Made by a program: the position numbers and the translations under genes
In this document: positions 8,531 through 18,211 of the stretch, one piece after another
How positions within the stretch are numbered: position 1 is the first letter of the stretch
How the letters are laid out: each line of letters starts with the position of its first letter
Notes under the pieces: model-generated
What the model was told of the DNA's origin: nothing
The model's database searches: none
Seen by the model: only the letters and a program-made list of their open reading frames with translations
Origin: Pseudomonas pharyngis
GTDB taxonomy: Bacteria > Pseudomonadota > Gammaproteobacteria > Pseudomonadales > Pseudomonadaceae
Direction of reading: 5' to 3'
Length of the DNA stretch: 64,000 nucleotides
Assembly (NCBI RefSeq): GCF_021602345.1
Contig: NZ_BQID01000008.1
Location: 62,001 to 126,000, forward strand

Positions 8531-8839
8531 TCAGCGCCGGGTGATCAGCCCCTGGCGTGCGACGCGGGTCAGTTGGCGAATCATTTCCGGCGCCTCTTCA
8601 CGGCTCGGGGCCTGAATGACGGCCAGATCGAAACTGTCATCGGCAAAACGCGCCAGCGACTCACCGTCTTCAACGAACTGGATCAGGAATGCGGCAGGAC
8701 CGCCGCTGCGACGTGGCCAGCCATCGAGATAACGCAACAGCGTCGGCTGATGTTTGCCGCCAAGCAGGATTTTCGGATTGCGCTGGGTGATATGTGCCGT
8801 GATCGGCGCGGGACGTGCTGGAGGGCGTAGTGCATTCAT
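8531..8839 (-). CDS. Conserved hypothetical protein with methyltransferase-like C-terminus
   Basis: 102 residues from ATG 8839. The C-terminal half (DDSFDLAVIQAPSREEAPEM, then LTRVARQGLI) resembles the middle strands of class I SAM-dependent methyltransferases, but the glycine-rich SAM-binding loop is missing. It may be a short derived protein rather than an active enzyme. It is convergent with greB, with only three bases between the stops. An open frame starting upstream at 8860 is in the same frame and probably too long. Function unknown. Confidence 0.65.
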   Translation of the reverse strand: MNALRPPARPAPITAHITQRNPKILLGGKHQPTLLRYLDGWPRRSGGPAAFLIQFVEDGESLARFADDSFDLAVIQAPSREEAPEMIRQLTRVARQGLITRR

Positions 8840-9042
8840 CGTATCGTGTCTCTGCCTCAAAAGTCTGCATGGCAGGTGAGAGGCAACACCGAACCAGCGC
8901 TTTAGCGGTATTTCGAAGCCCTGTTCCGGCTTCTGACGGCAACTGAAGAATAGTCACCTGGCGCCCCGCAAGTAGCTGTTTAAATCGGCGCATGGGCGGC
9001 ATCCTAGAGAACGTGACCGGCCAGTGTCAAGAATCAGCCGCA

Positions 9043-9071
9043 ACAAAAAAGGCCCGCAGAATGCGGGCCTT
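9043..9071 (-). terminator. Terminator of the DoxX gene
   Basis: Stem AAGGCCCGCA at 9049-9058 and its complement at 9062-9071 with a GAA loop. On the minus strand a run of T follows. It is 19 bases after the DoxX stop. Confidence 0.88.
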
Positions 9072-9089
9072 TTGCTTGAGCCAGAGCGG

Positions 9090-9524
9090 TCAACCGGCGA
9101 TGGCGCGATCCACCGAGATCTTGCCGGCGCCTTCGATCAGTACTGCCAGACTGCCGCCAAGCAGTGCCAGGGCGAACTCGTAACCGTTGTTGGCCATGAA
9201 CAGACCGTTGCTGATGTGTACGGTGAAGATCGCCACCAGCGACAGGAAGGTCAGACCCAGCGCCGCCGGGCGAACCAGCAGGCCGATGATCAGCGCCAGA
9301 CCGGCGAAGAACTCGGTACCGCCGGCCAGGGTGGCCATCAGGTAACCCGGGGTCAGGCCGATGCTTTCCATGTATTGCGCGGTGCCTGCCAGACCGTAGC
9401 CACCGAACAGACCGAAGAGTTTCTGCGAGCCGTGGGCTGCGAAGATCACGCCGACGGCAATGCGCAGAATGGTCAGACCGTAGCCGGCGCGGGTGAACAG
9501 AACCTTGTTGATCAGAGAGCTCAT
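9090..9524 (-). CDS. DoxX family membrane protein
   Basis: 144 residues with four hydrophobic helices (about 15-35, 55-75, 80-102, 112-135). The family signature LRIAVGVIFAAHGSQKLFGLFGG is near the N-terminus, followed by GGTEFFAGLALIIG. DoxX proteins are inner-membrane proteins related to the thiosulfate:quinone oxidoreductase subunit; most bacterial members have no defined activity, and a role in redox or thiol stress is often suggested. It stands alone, with a terminator downstream and an A/T-rich region upstream at about 9540-9630. Confidence 0.9.
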   Translation of the reverse strand: MSSLINKVLFTRAGYGLTILRIAVGVIFAAHGSQKLFGLFGGYGLAGTAQYMESIGLTPGYLMATLAGGTEFFAGLALIIGLLVRPAALGLTFLSLVAIFTVHISNGLFMANNGYEFALALLGGSLAVLIEGAGKISVDRAIAG

Positions 9525-9631
9525 GTTGCGTTTCCTTGTTGTCAGAAGTGCTTGTTGGTTGGCCGCTATATTAATCAGTTATTTTCATGTTAAAAGCGCA
9601 AATATTCCGCCATAACAATCAACTTATTTGA

Positions 9632-11053
9632 TCATTTGCGTGAGGCAACTTTCTGCCCCCCGGGCTCCAACGACTCCCGCTCCCGGTCGAACGCCAAGTA
9701 ATACTTGTTCACGCTATTAACATAGCTGACGGCGCCCATTCCCACCTGCTCCATGGCGATGCGCTCGACCTGAAAGAACCACTGGTTTGGATTCAGGCCG
9801 CGACGCCGCGCTTCGGCACGCATGCCTTGCACTCGCTCCGGACCAATGTTGTAGGCCGCCAGGGTGAACGCCATGCGCTCGCGTTCGTTGAGCTTGGGGC
9901 TGTTGAAGAACTTGCGGCGGATCATCGCCAGGTACTTGGCACCGGCCTGCACATTCGCATCGAGATTCTGGATGTTGTTGACGCCAACCCGCTGTGCCGC
10001 CGACGGGGTGATCTGCATCAGCCCGGTCGGCCCGCTGCCGCTGCGCGCATTGGGCTGTAGCGCCGACTCCTTGAAGGCCAGCGCCGCCAGGTTGAGCCAG
10101 TCCATGTTTTGCGCTTCGGCGTGCTTCTGCAGGGTCGGACGCAGTTTTTCCAGGCGCTGGCGATCGGCCTTGGCCAACGGATAGTGCACTTGATAGAGAC
10201 GGCGGTAGATCCGCAGGAATGCCGCATCTTCGTTAGACGGTTTTTTGTAGCCGGTCAGGAAGCGGTCGATGCTGGCCCGCAACATCGAGGCATCACGGCG
10301 CACGAACCAGTATTCCTCGCCCGGTTCGCTGATCATCACCTGACGGTCGAAACGCAGCTTGGGCAGGATCTTGCCCCAACGCTCGGCAATCGGTTGTTCG
10401 ACGATGGTCAGGTGGAAAATCCCGCCCTGAACCATTTCCAGCACATCCTCGACCGCCAGCGTCGGATCGACCCATTCGATCTTGATCGGCGCCAGTTTGT
10501 GCAGCGCCAGTTTCTGGTTGAGCTGGCTGACCGCCTCCCCCGCCGCACTGCCGGTGGGCAGCGCCAGGGTTTTGCCGGCCAGTTGTTCAACCTTGGTGTA
10601 GCGCTTTTCACCCTTGATGCCGACCAGCACCAGCGGCACGTTGCTGGCAATCGGCTCGCTGCTGGCGACTGCGTGGCCCGGTTGCAACTCGAGCAGTTCG
10701 CCCGGCGCCACCAGATCGCCTTCGCCACGCTGCAACGCGCCGAGCAATTGATCCTTGGCTTTGGGGATGATCTTGAGGGTGATTTCCTGGCCATCGCGGG
10801 CGTGGCCATTGAGGTATTGCTCGAAGGCGCGCAGCCGGTGGTATTCGATGCCGATCGCCTGGCCCTGGACTTCGCCGGAGCTGTTGCGACTCTGGTTGAC
10901 CAGCACCCGCAAGACGCGGCTGCTGCGGATTTCGGTGAGGTCGCGAACCTTGGCGGCCGGCACGGCTTGCAGCGGCCCGGGCAGCCGCGCGACCGCCGTC
11001 ATCGGCAACAGCAGCGAACCACACAGCAGGAGCAAAACCGAGGGACGAACCAT
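9632..11053 (-). CDS. MltF-like membrane-bound lytic transglycosylase
   Basis: 473 residues. The signal peptide (1-22) is followed by a periplasmic solute-binding-type domain (about 35-285, SBP_bac_3 fold) and a C-terminal soluble lytic transglycosylase domain (about 305-450). The catalytic glutamate is visible in AFKESALQPNA, followed by GLMQITPSAAQRVGV and AAYNIGPERV, all typical of SLT family 1. It cleaves glycan strands to 1,6-anhydromuropeptides; the N-terminal domain of MltF is regulatory. I recall a second MltF paralogue in this neighbourhood in P. aeruginosa. ATG 11053 was chosen because the signal peptide begins there. Single gene, divergent from tatD. Confidence 0.92.
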   Translation of the reverse strand: MVRPSVLLLLCGSLLLPMTAVARLPGPLQAVPAAKVRDLTEIRSSRVLRVLVNQSRNSSGEVQGQAIGIEYHRLRAFEQYLNGHARDGQEITLKIIPKAKDQLLGALQRGEGDLVAPGELLELQPGHAVASSEPIASNVPLVLVGIKGEKRYTKVEQLAGKTLALPTGSAAGEAVSQLNQKLALHKLAPIKIEWVDPTLAVEDVLEMVQGGIFHLTIVEQPIAERWGKILPKLRFDRQVMISEPGEEYWFVRRDASMLRASIDRFLTGYKKPSNEDAAFLRIYRRLYQVHYPLAKADRQRLEKLRPTLQKHAEAQNMDWLNLAALAFKESALQPNARSGSGPTGLMQITPSAAQRVGVNNIQNLDANVQAGAKYLAMIRRKFFNSPKLNERERMAFTLAAYNIGPERVQGMRAEARRRGLNPNQWFFQVERIAMEQVGMGAVSYVNSVNKYYLAFDRERESLEPGGQKVASRK

Positions 11054-11289
11054 CCACTCTCCGGAAAGAATACGGGGCGTTTTCACCGCTGAGCGGTCGT
11101 AAAACACCGACGAAAACAGAGCGCCTGGAGCGCTGATAAAGTGCGAGAGACTGGCACAGTGATGGCAATTCTGCCAACCCGGCCTGCTACGCGGCCTCAA
11201 CAGACAGCCATAAGCCGTTGTAGTTCTTGGCTTTTCTTATAAATCTACAGCTCTGATATGCTTTCCGGCCTTCGGCCCGAGGTAGCACC

Positions 11290-12096
11290 ATGCAACTCAT
11301 CGATATCGGCGTCAACCTGACCAACCCCAGTTTCGCCGACAAACACCAGGCCGTGCTCGACCGCGCCTACGCGGCCGGGGTCTGCCAACTGGTGCTGACC
11401 GGCACCAGTGTCGAAGGCAGCGAACAGGCGCTGGAGCTCTGCCAGCAACTGGATCCGGACGGCCAGCGACTGTTCGCCACCGCCGGCATTCACCCGCATT
11501 CGGCCAGCGACTGGAATGCCGACAGCGCACGGCGTCTGCGCAGCCTGCTGCAGGAATCGAACGTAATGGCGGTGGGTGAATGCGGACTGGATTTCAACCG
11601 CGATTTCTCGCCGCGCCCACAGCAGGAAAAAGTCCTCGAAGAACATCTGGCCCTGGCTGCCGAACTGCAATTGCCGGTGTTTCTGCATGAGCGTGATGCG
11701 AGCCAGCGCCTGCTGGAAATCCTCCGTGACTTCCGCGACCGATTGCCTGCCGCCGTGGTGCATTGCTTCACCGGCGAGCAGAAAGCCTTGTTCAGCTACC
11801 TCGATCTGGACCTGCACATCGGCATCACCGGCTGGATCTGTGACGAGCGTCGCGGCACGCATTTGCATCCGCTTGTGAAGGAGATCAAGCGCGGTCGCCT
11901 GATGCTGGAAAGCGATGCGCCGTATCTGCTGCCACGCACACTGCGGCCAAAGCCGAAGAACGGGCGCAACGAGCCGGCGTACCTGACCGAAGTGTTACGT
12001 GAGGTCGCGTTGCATCGAGGCGAAACCGAAGCAGACCTGGCGGCCCACACCACCGCCTGCGCGCGGGCGTTCTACGGTTTACCTACCCTGCCCTGA
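11290..12096 (+). CDS. tatD: TatD family metal-dependent DNase
   Basis: 268 residues, a TIM-barrel metal-dependent hydrolase. It starts with [11 protein letters not shown] as E. coli TatD does, and has [20 protein letters not shown] (metal glutamate), [25 protein letters not shown] and the final metal aspartate in [12 protein letters not shown]. coli TatD is a 3'-5' exonuclease acting on DNA and RNA, with roles in repair of oxidative damage and in DNA degradation; it is not needed for Tat secretion. The close match across motifs separates it from the YcfH and YjjV paralogues. No operon partner is obvious; a chemoreceptor gene follows after 108 bases. Confidence 0.93.
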   Translation: MQLIDIGVNLTNPSFADKHQAVLDRAYAAGVCQLVLTGTSVEGSEQALELCQQLDPDGQRLFATAGIHPHSASDWNADSARRLRSLLQESNVMAVGECGLDFNRDFSPRPQQEKVLEEHLALAAELQLPVFLHERDASQRLLEILRDFRDRLPAAVVHCFTGEQKALFSYLDLDLHIGITGWICDERRGTHLHPLVKEIKRGRLMLESDAPYLLPRTLRPKPKNGRNEPAYLTEVLREVALHRGETEADLAAHTTACARAFYGLPTLP

Positions 12097-12204
12097 AAGA
12101 GGCAGATGCATCGGTTGTTGATGCATATCAAGAACCGGGCACCTGGGTAGCGGCACAATAATGGCACCTTGCCAAAACTGTTTCCGCTATCAGAGAAGAC
12201 CTCC

Positions 12205-13686
12205 ATGGGTGCCTGGCTTAGCAATATCTCGCTGAAATACAAATTCTGGGCGGTCAACGCGGTCGCCTTTGTCACCACCCTGTTGCTGGTGCTGTACGCC
12301 GTGCAGCTCGAACAACAGGCCCGCAGCCACGCCGCGCAAACCTCGGCCCAGGCCCAGGCGCAATTGCTAAAGGCCTGGCCGACCGGGCAGGCGCTGCCCA
12401 AATCCGATCAGGTACTGACCTTCAAACGCGGTGAAGCGCCGCGCCTCAACGATCAACCGCTGCTGGAGATCACCGACAGCAGCGGCTGGATCGAGATCAG
12501 TCACTTGCCATTATTCGGCGAAAATCCGCTGCTCGGCGCCGAGGTCTTCAGCCGCGCCGATGGCCAGCAGGTCGCCGTGATCGCCTACGCCCCCAGCCTC
12601 AGCCAGGTGTTCAGCGAGCGTTTCGCCAACTACGCGGTGGCAGTGTTCATCCTGATGCTGGCGATGCTCGGCGCTTCACAGTTGCTGATCCGTTTCCTGC
12701 TCAGCCAGCTCAACACTCTCAAGGACGTGATGCTGCACGTGGAGAAAACCGGCGACCTCGCCGCCCGGGTGCCGCTGGCGTGCAAGGATGAAGTCGGGCA
12801 GATGGCCAATGCGTTCAATGCGATGCAGGCCGGTTACCAGCGAGTGGTGACCACCGTGGCCAACACCGCGCGGCAACTCGACGTCGGCGCCGCGCGGCTG
12901 GCATCAAGCATGAACGAGGTGCGTCACGGCATGCTCGGCCAGCAGAGCGAAACCGATCAGGCCGCCACGGCGATCAACGAAATGACCGCCACCGTCTACC
13001 ACATCGCCCAGCATGCCGGCGCCACACGCGACCTGTCGCAGACCGCCGATGGCCTGGCCGGCAGCGGCCAGCAAGTGGTGACCCGCGTCCAGCATTCGAT
13101 TGCCGGTCTGTCCAGCGGCGTGCAGCAGACTGCCGAGATGATCCAGCGCCTGGCCGAGGACAGCCAGAAGATCAACGGCGTGGTCAGCGTGATCCACAGC
13201 ATCGCCGAACAGACCAATCTGCTCGCACTTAACGCCGCGATCGAAGCGGCGCGTGCCGGGGAAATGGGTCGCGGGTTCGCGGTGGTCGCCGACGAGGTGC
13301 GCAACCTCGCCAAGCGCGTACAGACCTCCACCGATGAAATCACCACCATGGTCTCGGCATTGCAGGCGGGCACCCGCGATGCGGTGGACTTCATGCAGGA
13401 GAGTTCGTACAAGGCCGACGACTGCGTGCAGCAGGCGCAAGAGGCGGGAGAAGCGCTCGCGGAAATTACCGGAGCGGTGGCGCAAATGCGCGAGAGCAAC
13501 ACGCAGATTGCGGTGGCGGCGGAACAGCAGAGTCAGGTGGCTGAAGAGATGAACCGCGCGGTGGTGAGCATTCGCGATGTGACCGAAAACACCGTGCAAC
13601 AGACCGTGGATTCGGCGACCACCAGTAACGAGTTAGCGACGCTGGCCGGGGAACTGAACAAGGCGATCGGCCAATTGAAGCTCTAG
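12205..13686 (+). CDS. Methyl-accepting chemotaxis protein
   Basis: 493 residues from ATG 12205. The first membrane helix (about 12-32) precedes a short periplasmic sensor region of about 110 residues, a second helix (about 145-168), a HAMP linker (about 170-222) and a cytoplasmic signalling domain. The hairpin tip is visible as [34 protein letters not shown] (shown across residues 332-365), which couples to CheA/CheW. The sensor region is smaller than that of PAS or dCACHE receptors, and the ligand is unknown. It has no C-terminal CheR/CheB-binding pentapeptide (it ends GQLKL). Confidence 0.93.
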   Translation: MGAWLSNISLKYKFWAVNAVAFVTTLLLVLYAVQLEQQARSHAAQTSAQAQAQLLKAWPTGQALPKSDQVLTFKRGEAPRLNDQPLLEITDSSGWIEISHLPLFGENPLLGAEVFSRADGQQVAVIAYAPSLSQVFSERFANYAVAVFILMLAMLGASQLLIRFLLSQLNTLKDVMLHVEKTGDLAARVPLACKDEVGQMANAFNAMQAGYQRVVTTVANTARQLDVGAARLASSMNEVRHGMLGQQSETDQAATAINEMTATVYHIAQHAGATRDLSQTADGLAGSGQQVVTRVQHSIAGLSSGVQQTAEMIQRLAEDSQKINGVVSVIHSIAEQTNLLALNAAIEAARAGEMGRGFAVVADEVRNLAKRVQTSTDEITTMVSALQAGTRDAVDFMQESSYKADDCVQQAQEAGEALAEITGAVAQMRESNTQIAVAAEQQSQVAEEMNRAVVSIRDVTENTVQQTVDSATTSNELATLAGELNKAIGQLKL

Positions 13687-13806
13687 GAGACAACATCGAG
13701 ATTGGCCATTATCCCTATCACTTCAATAGCCAACCTTGATTCGCCGCCCTCGCTGCCCGGGCCTATTCTTCAACCATGTACTGAACATGGATCGAGGAGC
13801 AGCAAC

Positions 13807-14172
13807 ATGGGCAAACGTCACCCCAACCTTCCCGCGTGGCAATGGCGCGCGTACCCGAACAACCATCAGCACCCGACCAATCTGGTGCTGCATCTGATTG
13901 CCGTGCCGCTGTTCATCGTCGCGTTTCTGTTGATCGTCTCGGGTGTGTTCAGCCTGAGTCTGGCCAGCGTGGCGATCGGCGTGATCGGCGTCATCGCGGC
14001 GCTGGGTCTGCAGCGCCATGGTCACAGCCTGGAGGCGCAAGCCTCCGAGCCGTTCAGTGATCGCAAGGACGCCGTTTCGCGGCTGCTGGTCGAGCAGTTC
14101 CTGACGTTTCCGCGGTTCTTCCTCAGTGGCGGCTGGTTTCGCGCCTGGCGTGAACGCCATCGCCGCCATTGA
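13807..14172 (+). CDS. DUF962/Mpo1-like small membrane protein
   Basis: 121 residues from ATG 13807, with GAGGAG upstream. HPTNLVLHLIAVPLFIVAF starts a two-helix membrane region (about 25-75), followed by GHSLEAQASEPFSDRKDA and a conserved FLTFPRFFLSGGW end. The HP...LH pattern and GH motif resemble DUF962 proteins; the yeast member Mpo1 is an iron-dependent dioxygenase of 2-hydroxy fatty acids. An enzymatic role here is inference only. The gene is convergent with the thioesterase gene, with one base between stop codons. Confidence 0.75.
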   Translation: MGKRHPNLPAWQWRAYPNNHQHPTNLVLHLIAVPLFIVAFLLIVSGVFSLSLASVAIGVIGVIAALGLQRHGHSLEAQASEPFSDRKDAVSRLLVEQFLTFPRFFLSGGWFRAWRERHRRH

Positions 14173-14173
14173 G

Positions 14174-14968
14174 TCAGGCGAAGATCGTCACCGTCTGCCG
14201 ACTCATGGCAATCAGTTCACCCTCCGCGCTCCACAGCTTGGCGGCGACATGGCCGTAACCATCGGCCGCATACTCGATGTCCGCCAGGTATTGGCAGAAA
14301 TCCAGCGTACTCAAATCCCGTAACGGCTGAACGAATTCGATGGTCCAGGTCAGGGTGCTGCCCGGTGCCGGTTTCTTCAGGTACGGCAACAGCGCGGGTG
14401 GCCAGGCATCGACCAGCGCCAGCAGATGCGCCTCGTTGACCGGCTCTTCCTTCACATCCCCACGCAAACGCACCCAGCCGCCCATCAGCCGCGATTGAGT
14501 GCCGGTGAACGGCATGCCGCCGACACTCCAGCGCATCGCCAGATGACGCATGAACTCGGGGGTTACGCCTTTGATGTAAGGCAGTTCCTGGCAGTCGTCC
14601 CAGTGTTTCATCTCGGGTGCCGGATACGCTTCAACCGCCACTTCCGATGGCCGCGAAGCCCCGAAGCTGCCTTGCACCATCGTCACTACCTGACCGTTCT
14701 GCACGGCGCGCCCCAGCACCTGGCTGACTGCCTTGCCTTCGCGCAGCACCTCGACTTCAAAGCTCACCGGCACTTCGGGCTCAACCGGGCCGACAAAGGT
14801 GATCGCCAGCGAACGCACCGGTCGATCGGCCGACACTTTAGTGCGCATCACTTCAAATTGCAGCGCGGCCACCAAGCCGCCAAAGCTGGCCCGGCCCTGG
14901 CCCCACTCCGCCGGAATCGTGACCTCCGGTTGACGACGGACAGCATCGATCAGATCGCAAAAGCGCAT
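14174..14968 (-). CDS. Acyl-CoA thioesterase, double hot-dog (TesB-like) family
   Basis: 264 residues. It has the double hot-dog layout: first half with FGGLVAALQFEVMRT and RSLAITFVGPVEP (about 28-70), second half with GGWVRLRGD, LLALVDAWPPALLP and WTIEFVQPL (about 165-235). Such proteins hydrolyse acyl-CoA esters in the cytoplasm; chain-length preference cannot be read from the sequence. ATG 14968 was chosen because GAGG lies upstream; a GTG at 14983 would add five residues. It is transcribed alone. Confidence 0.85.
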   Translation of the reverse strand: MRFCDLIDAVRRQPEVTIPAEWGQGRASFGGLVAALQFEVMRTKVSADRPVRSLAITFVGPVEPEVPVSFEVEVLREGKAVSQVLGRAVQNGQVVTMVQGSFGASRPSEVAVEAYPAPEMKHWDDCQELPYIKGVTPEFMRHLAMRWSVGGMPFTGTQSRLMGGWVRLRGDVKEEPVNEAHLLALVDAWPPALLPYLKKPAPGSTLTWTIEFVQPLRDLSTLDFCQYLADIEYAADGYGHVAAKLWSAEGELIAMSRQTVTIFA

Positions 14969-15089
14969 GGAAACCTCGGACACGAAAAAGGGAATGACCG
15001 GATCTTAACCAGCACGGCAGAGCGGCGCAGCGTCCATTCCGGTCAAAGAGACTGACAGATAAGACAGCGGTGCTGCGCGCCAGCGGGTT

Positions 15090-15857
15090 TCAGGACCTGA
15101 AGCAGGCTGCGCTGAGCTTTTCCAGCACCCGGTCGGCCTTGATTTCGGCCTTGGCCATGGTCGCCTGCCAGGTGGCGACGCAGGGTTGCAGATCCAGCTC
15201 CAGCTCGGCGCGGGCCAGCCATTGCCAGCAATCGTGCCAGTCACCGAGTGCGCCTTGTGCGGATTTCAAACGGGACAATGCGGCTTCCGGCAGACGATCC
15301 AGTTCCGGGTAGGCCTCGATGCCGTAACGCACGCGCTTGATCAGCAGGCGCAGGCGATGACGGTCGTGGGCCGGGTCGTGCAGCGCCACGTCGAGGTTCT
15401 TCCATTGTTTGCCCAGACGTTTTTCAATGCGCTTGTCCAGGCGCTTGAGCAATCCCTGGCGCTGGGACGCGCGCAGGAAACGCGGAAAGGCATCGAGGAT
15501 CATCAGCAGCGACGCCACTTCGGCGCTGGCCGCCAGCGTCGGGTACGCCTCGGCCATTTGCGCCATCCGGCGCTGTGCAGCTTCCGGCTGATCATGTTTG
15601 ATCAGCCAGGCCGCCAGCACCTCGCGGTCGCGCCACGGCGTGGTCAGTTGCCCGACGCTGGCCGCCGCGCTTTCCAGCTGTTCGACACCGGGCAAGCCGC
15701 CCAACGGTCGCAACAGACTGCGCAAGCGCCGTACGGTGGTGCGCAGGTCGTGCAGCGCTTCAGGGTCGGTCCGCGCGGTCAGACGCGCCTGACAGGCCAG
15801 CAGCCGCACTTCGAGGCTCAGGACATGAGCCACCAGCCGATCAACCAACGCAGACAT
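15090..15857 (-). CDS. CHAD domain protein
   Basis: 255 residues forming one CHAD (conserved histidine alpha-helical) domain. The characteristic HDLRTTVRRLRSLLRP motif is near residue 35, and HRLRLLIKRVRYGIEAY is near residue 165, together with many basic residues. CHAD domains bind polyphosphate and are often fused to a CYTH triphosphatase domain; this one stands alone. It contains very few acidic clusters, and its many Arg and Lys suit polyanion binding. It follows the small lipoprotein gene in the same direction after a gap of about 77 bases, which may mean co-transcription. Confidence 0.88.
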   Translation of the reverse strand: MSALVDRLVAHVLSLEVRLLACQARLTARTDPEALHDLRTTVRRLRSLLRPLGGLPGVEQLESAAASVGQLTTPWRDREVLAAWLIKHDQPEAAQRRMAQMAEAYPTLAASAEVASLLMILDAFPRFLRASQRQGLLKRLDKRIEKRLGKQWKNLDVALHDPAHDRHRLRLLIKRVRYGIEAYPELDRLPEAALSRLKSAQGALGDWHDCWQWLARAELELDLQPCVATWQATMAKAEIKADRVLEKLSAACFRS

Positions 15858-15934
15858 CGCTTGCTCCTGAATTCAATGACTTTGCACGAGTGTGCGCCGG
15901 CGCAAGCGACCTGCCCTTGCGCTACGTCAGCAGC

Positions 15935-16213
15935 TTAGCGCCCGGCGCGGGACTCGCGAATGTAGAAACGTGCTTTTTCGGCTTTCTTGGTGCAGCCTTC
16001 GAAGCCCTCGAATTGCTGCTGGGTTTTGGCGGCTGTCAGCAAAGACAACGCCTTGGAGTAACTGACCGTACCGGCGAAACCTTCGGCCTTGGCCAGATCC
16101 AGTTCATGCCACGCCGCGTCCAGCTGGCTGCCGCAGCTGTCGCGGTAAGCAGTCTTGCCGGCGCAACCGGCCAATGCCAGAGCCATCAACGGCACACAGA
16201 TCCAGGCTTTCAT
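15935..16213 (-). CDS. Small conserved lipoprotein
   Basis: 92 residues. A lipoprotein signal peptide ends in the lipobox LAGC with Cys at about residue 17. The mature part contains three further cysteines and a helical region (SKALSLLTAAKTQQQFEGFEGC, shown across about 51-72). Polar residues after the lipidated cysteine give no inner-membrane retention signal (Ala-Gly-Lys), so the outer membrane is likely. Function unknown. ATG 16213 was chosen over a GTG one codon upstream. Confidence 0.82.
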   Translation of the reverse strand: MKAWICVPLMALALAGCAGKTAYRDSCGSQLDAAWHELDLAKAEGFAGTVSYSKALSLLTAAKTQQQFEGFEGCTKKAEKARFYIRESRAGR

Positions 16214-16430
16214 CACTCACACCTCAAAGATAGGTCAACAGTCGTGCAGGTAAGACGGTGCGCCAGCGAAAAAGTGCCTTGTGTCCCGCATTTGCACCGC
16301 TCTGCAAAAGATAACGCCGACGGGTCATGAAGTATCGAAAAAACGACGCCATTGCCGCCCCGAGCGACCCCAGCGATTGAAGCCCGGCCCTCGATGGGTG
16401 CATTGTGCAACCTTGTCGGGAGGAAGTTTG

Positions 16431-17468
16431 ATGAAAAAGCGTGTCGCACTGGTGCTGGGCTCCGGTGGCGCCCGGGGCTATGCCCATATCGGGGTCATTG
16501 AAGAGATCGAACGACGGGGCTATGACATCAGTTGTATTGCCGGCTGTTCCATGGGGGCCGTGGTCGGCGGAATCTACGCCGCCGGCAAGCTCGACGAGTA
16601 CCGCAACTGGATCGAAAGCCTGGATTACCTCGACGTGCTGCGCCTGGTGGACGTCAGCTTCCGCCTCGGTGCGATCCGCGGCGAAAAAGTCTTCGGCCAG
16701 ATCCGCAAGATCGTCGGCGAGATCAACATCGAAGACCTGCGCATCCCCTATACGGCGGTGGCCGCCGACCTCACCAACCAACAGGAAATCTGGTTTCAGG
16801 AAGGCTGTCTGCATCAGGCCATGCGCGCCTCGGCGGCGATTCCCAGCCTGTTCACTCCGGTGATGCAGGGCAACCGGATGCTGGTGGACGGCGGCATTCT
16901 CAACCCGTTGCCGATCGTGCCGGTGGTGTCGAGCCACTGCGACCTGATCATCGCGGTCAATCTCAACTCGACCAACCAGCGCCATTACAAACTGCCGGTG
17001 ATCCAGCGCCCCGCCGCGTTCCGTACGCGCTTCGACAGCCTGATCAATTCGCTGGGCTCGAAGATGCCGTTCCGCCGCAAACAGGCCGAGCAATTGCTGA
17101 TGCTGGAACAGGAAGCGCTGCGTGCCGAAGCGGCGGACATCAATCCTTGGGTCGAAGGCGCGGAGCCGGAAGCCCAGCAACCGGCCGCCGCGCCAGAGCG
17201 CGATGGCGCACCGAAATCCGCCACCGGTTCGTTCATCATCGATAACGTCGGGCCGGCGTCATTGCTGGACTTGATCAACCAGAGTTTCGAGGTGATGCAG
17301 ACCTCGCTGGCGCAGTACAAGATCGCCGGGTATCCGCCGGACATCCTGATCAACGTGCCGAAGCGGGTATGCCGGTTCTTCGAGTTCTACAAGGCGCCCG
17401 AATTGATCGCGCTGGGCCGGGAGATTGCCCGGGATACGCTGGATCGCTACGAGAGCGAGCAGAACTAA
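16431..17468 (+). CDS. Patatin-like phospholipase, RssA-type
   Basis: 345 residues. Patatin hallmarks: oxyanion-hole loop GSGGARGYAHIGV at residues 10-22, nucleophile elbow GCSMG (Ser about 39) and the catalytic aspartate in VDGGILNPLP (about 155). The first 210 residues match RssA/NTE-type bacterial patatins; the C-terminal 130 residues form an extension with an Ala/Pro-rich linker near 240-260. It is probably a cytoplasmic or membrane-associated serine lipase or esterase with unknown substrate. The stop codon overlaps the stop of convergent kdpE (CTAA at 17465-17468). Confidence 0.9.
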   Translation: MKKRVALVLGSGGARGYAHIGVIEEIERRGYDISCIAGCSMGAVVGGIYAAGKLDEYRNWIESLDYLDVLRLVDVSFRLGAIRGEKVFGQIRKIVGEINIEDLRIPYTAVAADLTNQQEIWFQEGCLHQAMRASAAIPSLFTPVMQGNRMLVDGGILNPLPIVPVVSSHCDLIIAVNLNSTNQRHYKLPVIQRPAAFRTRFDSLINSLGSKMPFRRKQAEQLLMLEQEALRAEAADINPWVEGAEPEAQQPAAAPERDGAPKSATGSFIIDNVGPASLLDLINQSFEVMQTSLAQYKIAGYPPDILINVPKRVCRFFEFYKAPELIALGREIARDTLDRYESEQN

Positions 17469-18163
17469 AGACTGCTCTCGCTCAACAACCGATAACCGAC
17501 ACCCGCCTCGGTCACGATAAAGCGTGGCCGGGTCGGATCGTCTGCCAGCTTCTGCCGCAAATGCCCGACCACGATCCGCAGGTAGTGGCTGTCCTCGGTG
17601 TGAGTCGGGCCCCAGATGTCCTTGAGCAATTGCTGCTGGGTGATTACCCGCCCCGGATGCCGCGCCAGTTGCGCCAGCACCGCGTACTCCTTGCGGGTCA
17701 GGGCGACTTCGACGCCGTCGAGCAACACCCGGCGATACGCCAGGTCCACGGTCAGCGGGCCGAAATTCAACGCGGCCTGCTGCGCTTCCCCGGCCGGTGC
17801 CTGACGCAACAACGCGCGCACCCGGGCGAGAAACTCCTGAATGCCGAACGGCTTGGTCACGTAGTCATTGGCGCCGCCATCCAGCGCCTGGACCTTCTGC
17901 CCTTCGCTGGCGCGCACCGACAGCACCAGCACCGGCGCCGTGGCCCATTCGCGAAACTCGCGTAGTACCTGCTGGCCGTCCATGTCCGGCAGGCCGAGGT
18001 CGAGCACCAGCAAGTCCGGTTTATTCAGCGCCGCCTGGGCCAGGCCCTCGGCGCCGGTGCCTGCCTCCAGCACTTTGTAGCCCTGGGAAGCGAGGCTGAT
18101 ACGCAGGAACTTGCGGATCTGCGGTTCGTCATCGATGACCAAAATGGTCGCGGTCTGGCTCAT
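17465..18163 (-). CDS. kdpE: KdpE, OmpR-family response regulator of potassium uptake
   Basis: 232 residues. Receiver domain 1-118 with acidic pocket D11-D12, phosphoacceptor D55 (LVLDLGLPD) and Lys near 104 (TKPFG). The C-terminal winged-helix DNA-binding domain (about 130-230) contains LTRKEYAVLAQLARHPGRV and YLRIVVGHLRQKL. It is phosphorylated by KdpD and activates kdpFABC under potassium limitation. It starts 48 bases downstream of kdpD in the same transcript direction. A sequence resembling the E. coli KdpE site lies upstream of kdpF. Confidence 0.96.
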   Translation of the reverse strand: MSQTATILVIDDEPQIRKFLRISLASQGYKVLEAGTGAEGLAQAALNKPDLLVLDLGLPDMDGQQVLREFREWATAPVLVLSVRASEGQKVQALDGGANDYVTKPFGIQEFLARVRALLRQAPAGEAQQAALNFGPLTVDLAYRRVLLDGVEVALTRKEYAVLAQLARHPGRVITQQQLLKDIWGPTHTEDSHYLRIVVGHLRQKLADDPTRPRFIVTEAGVGYRLLSESSL

Positions 18164-18211
18164 GAGTTCACATCAACACGAAAGAGTGGCAAGAGAGTAG
18201 CGCAGCGCGGA

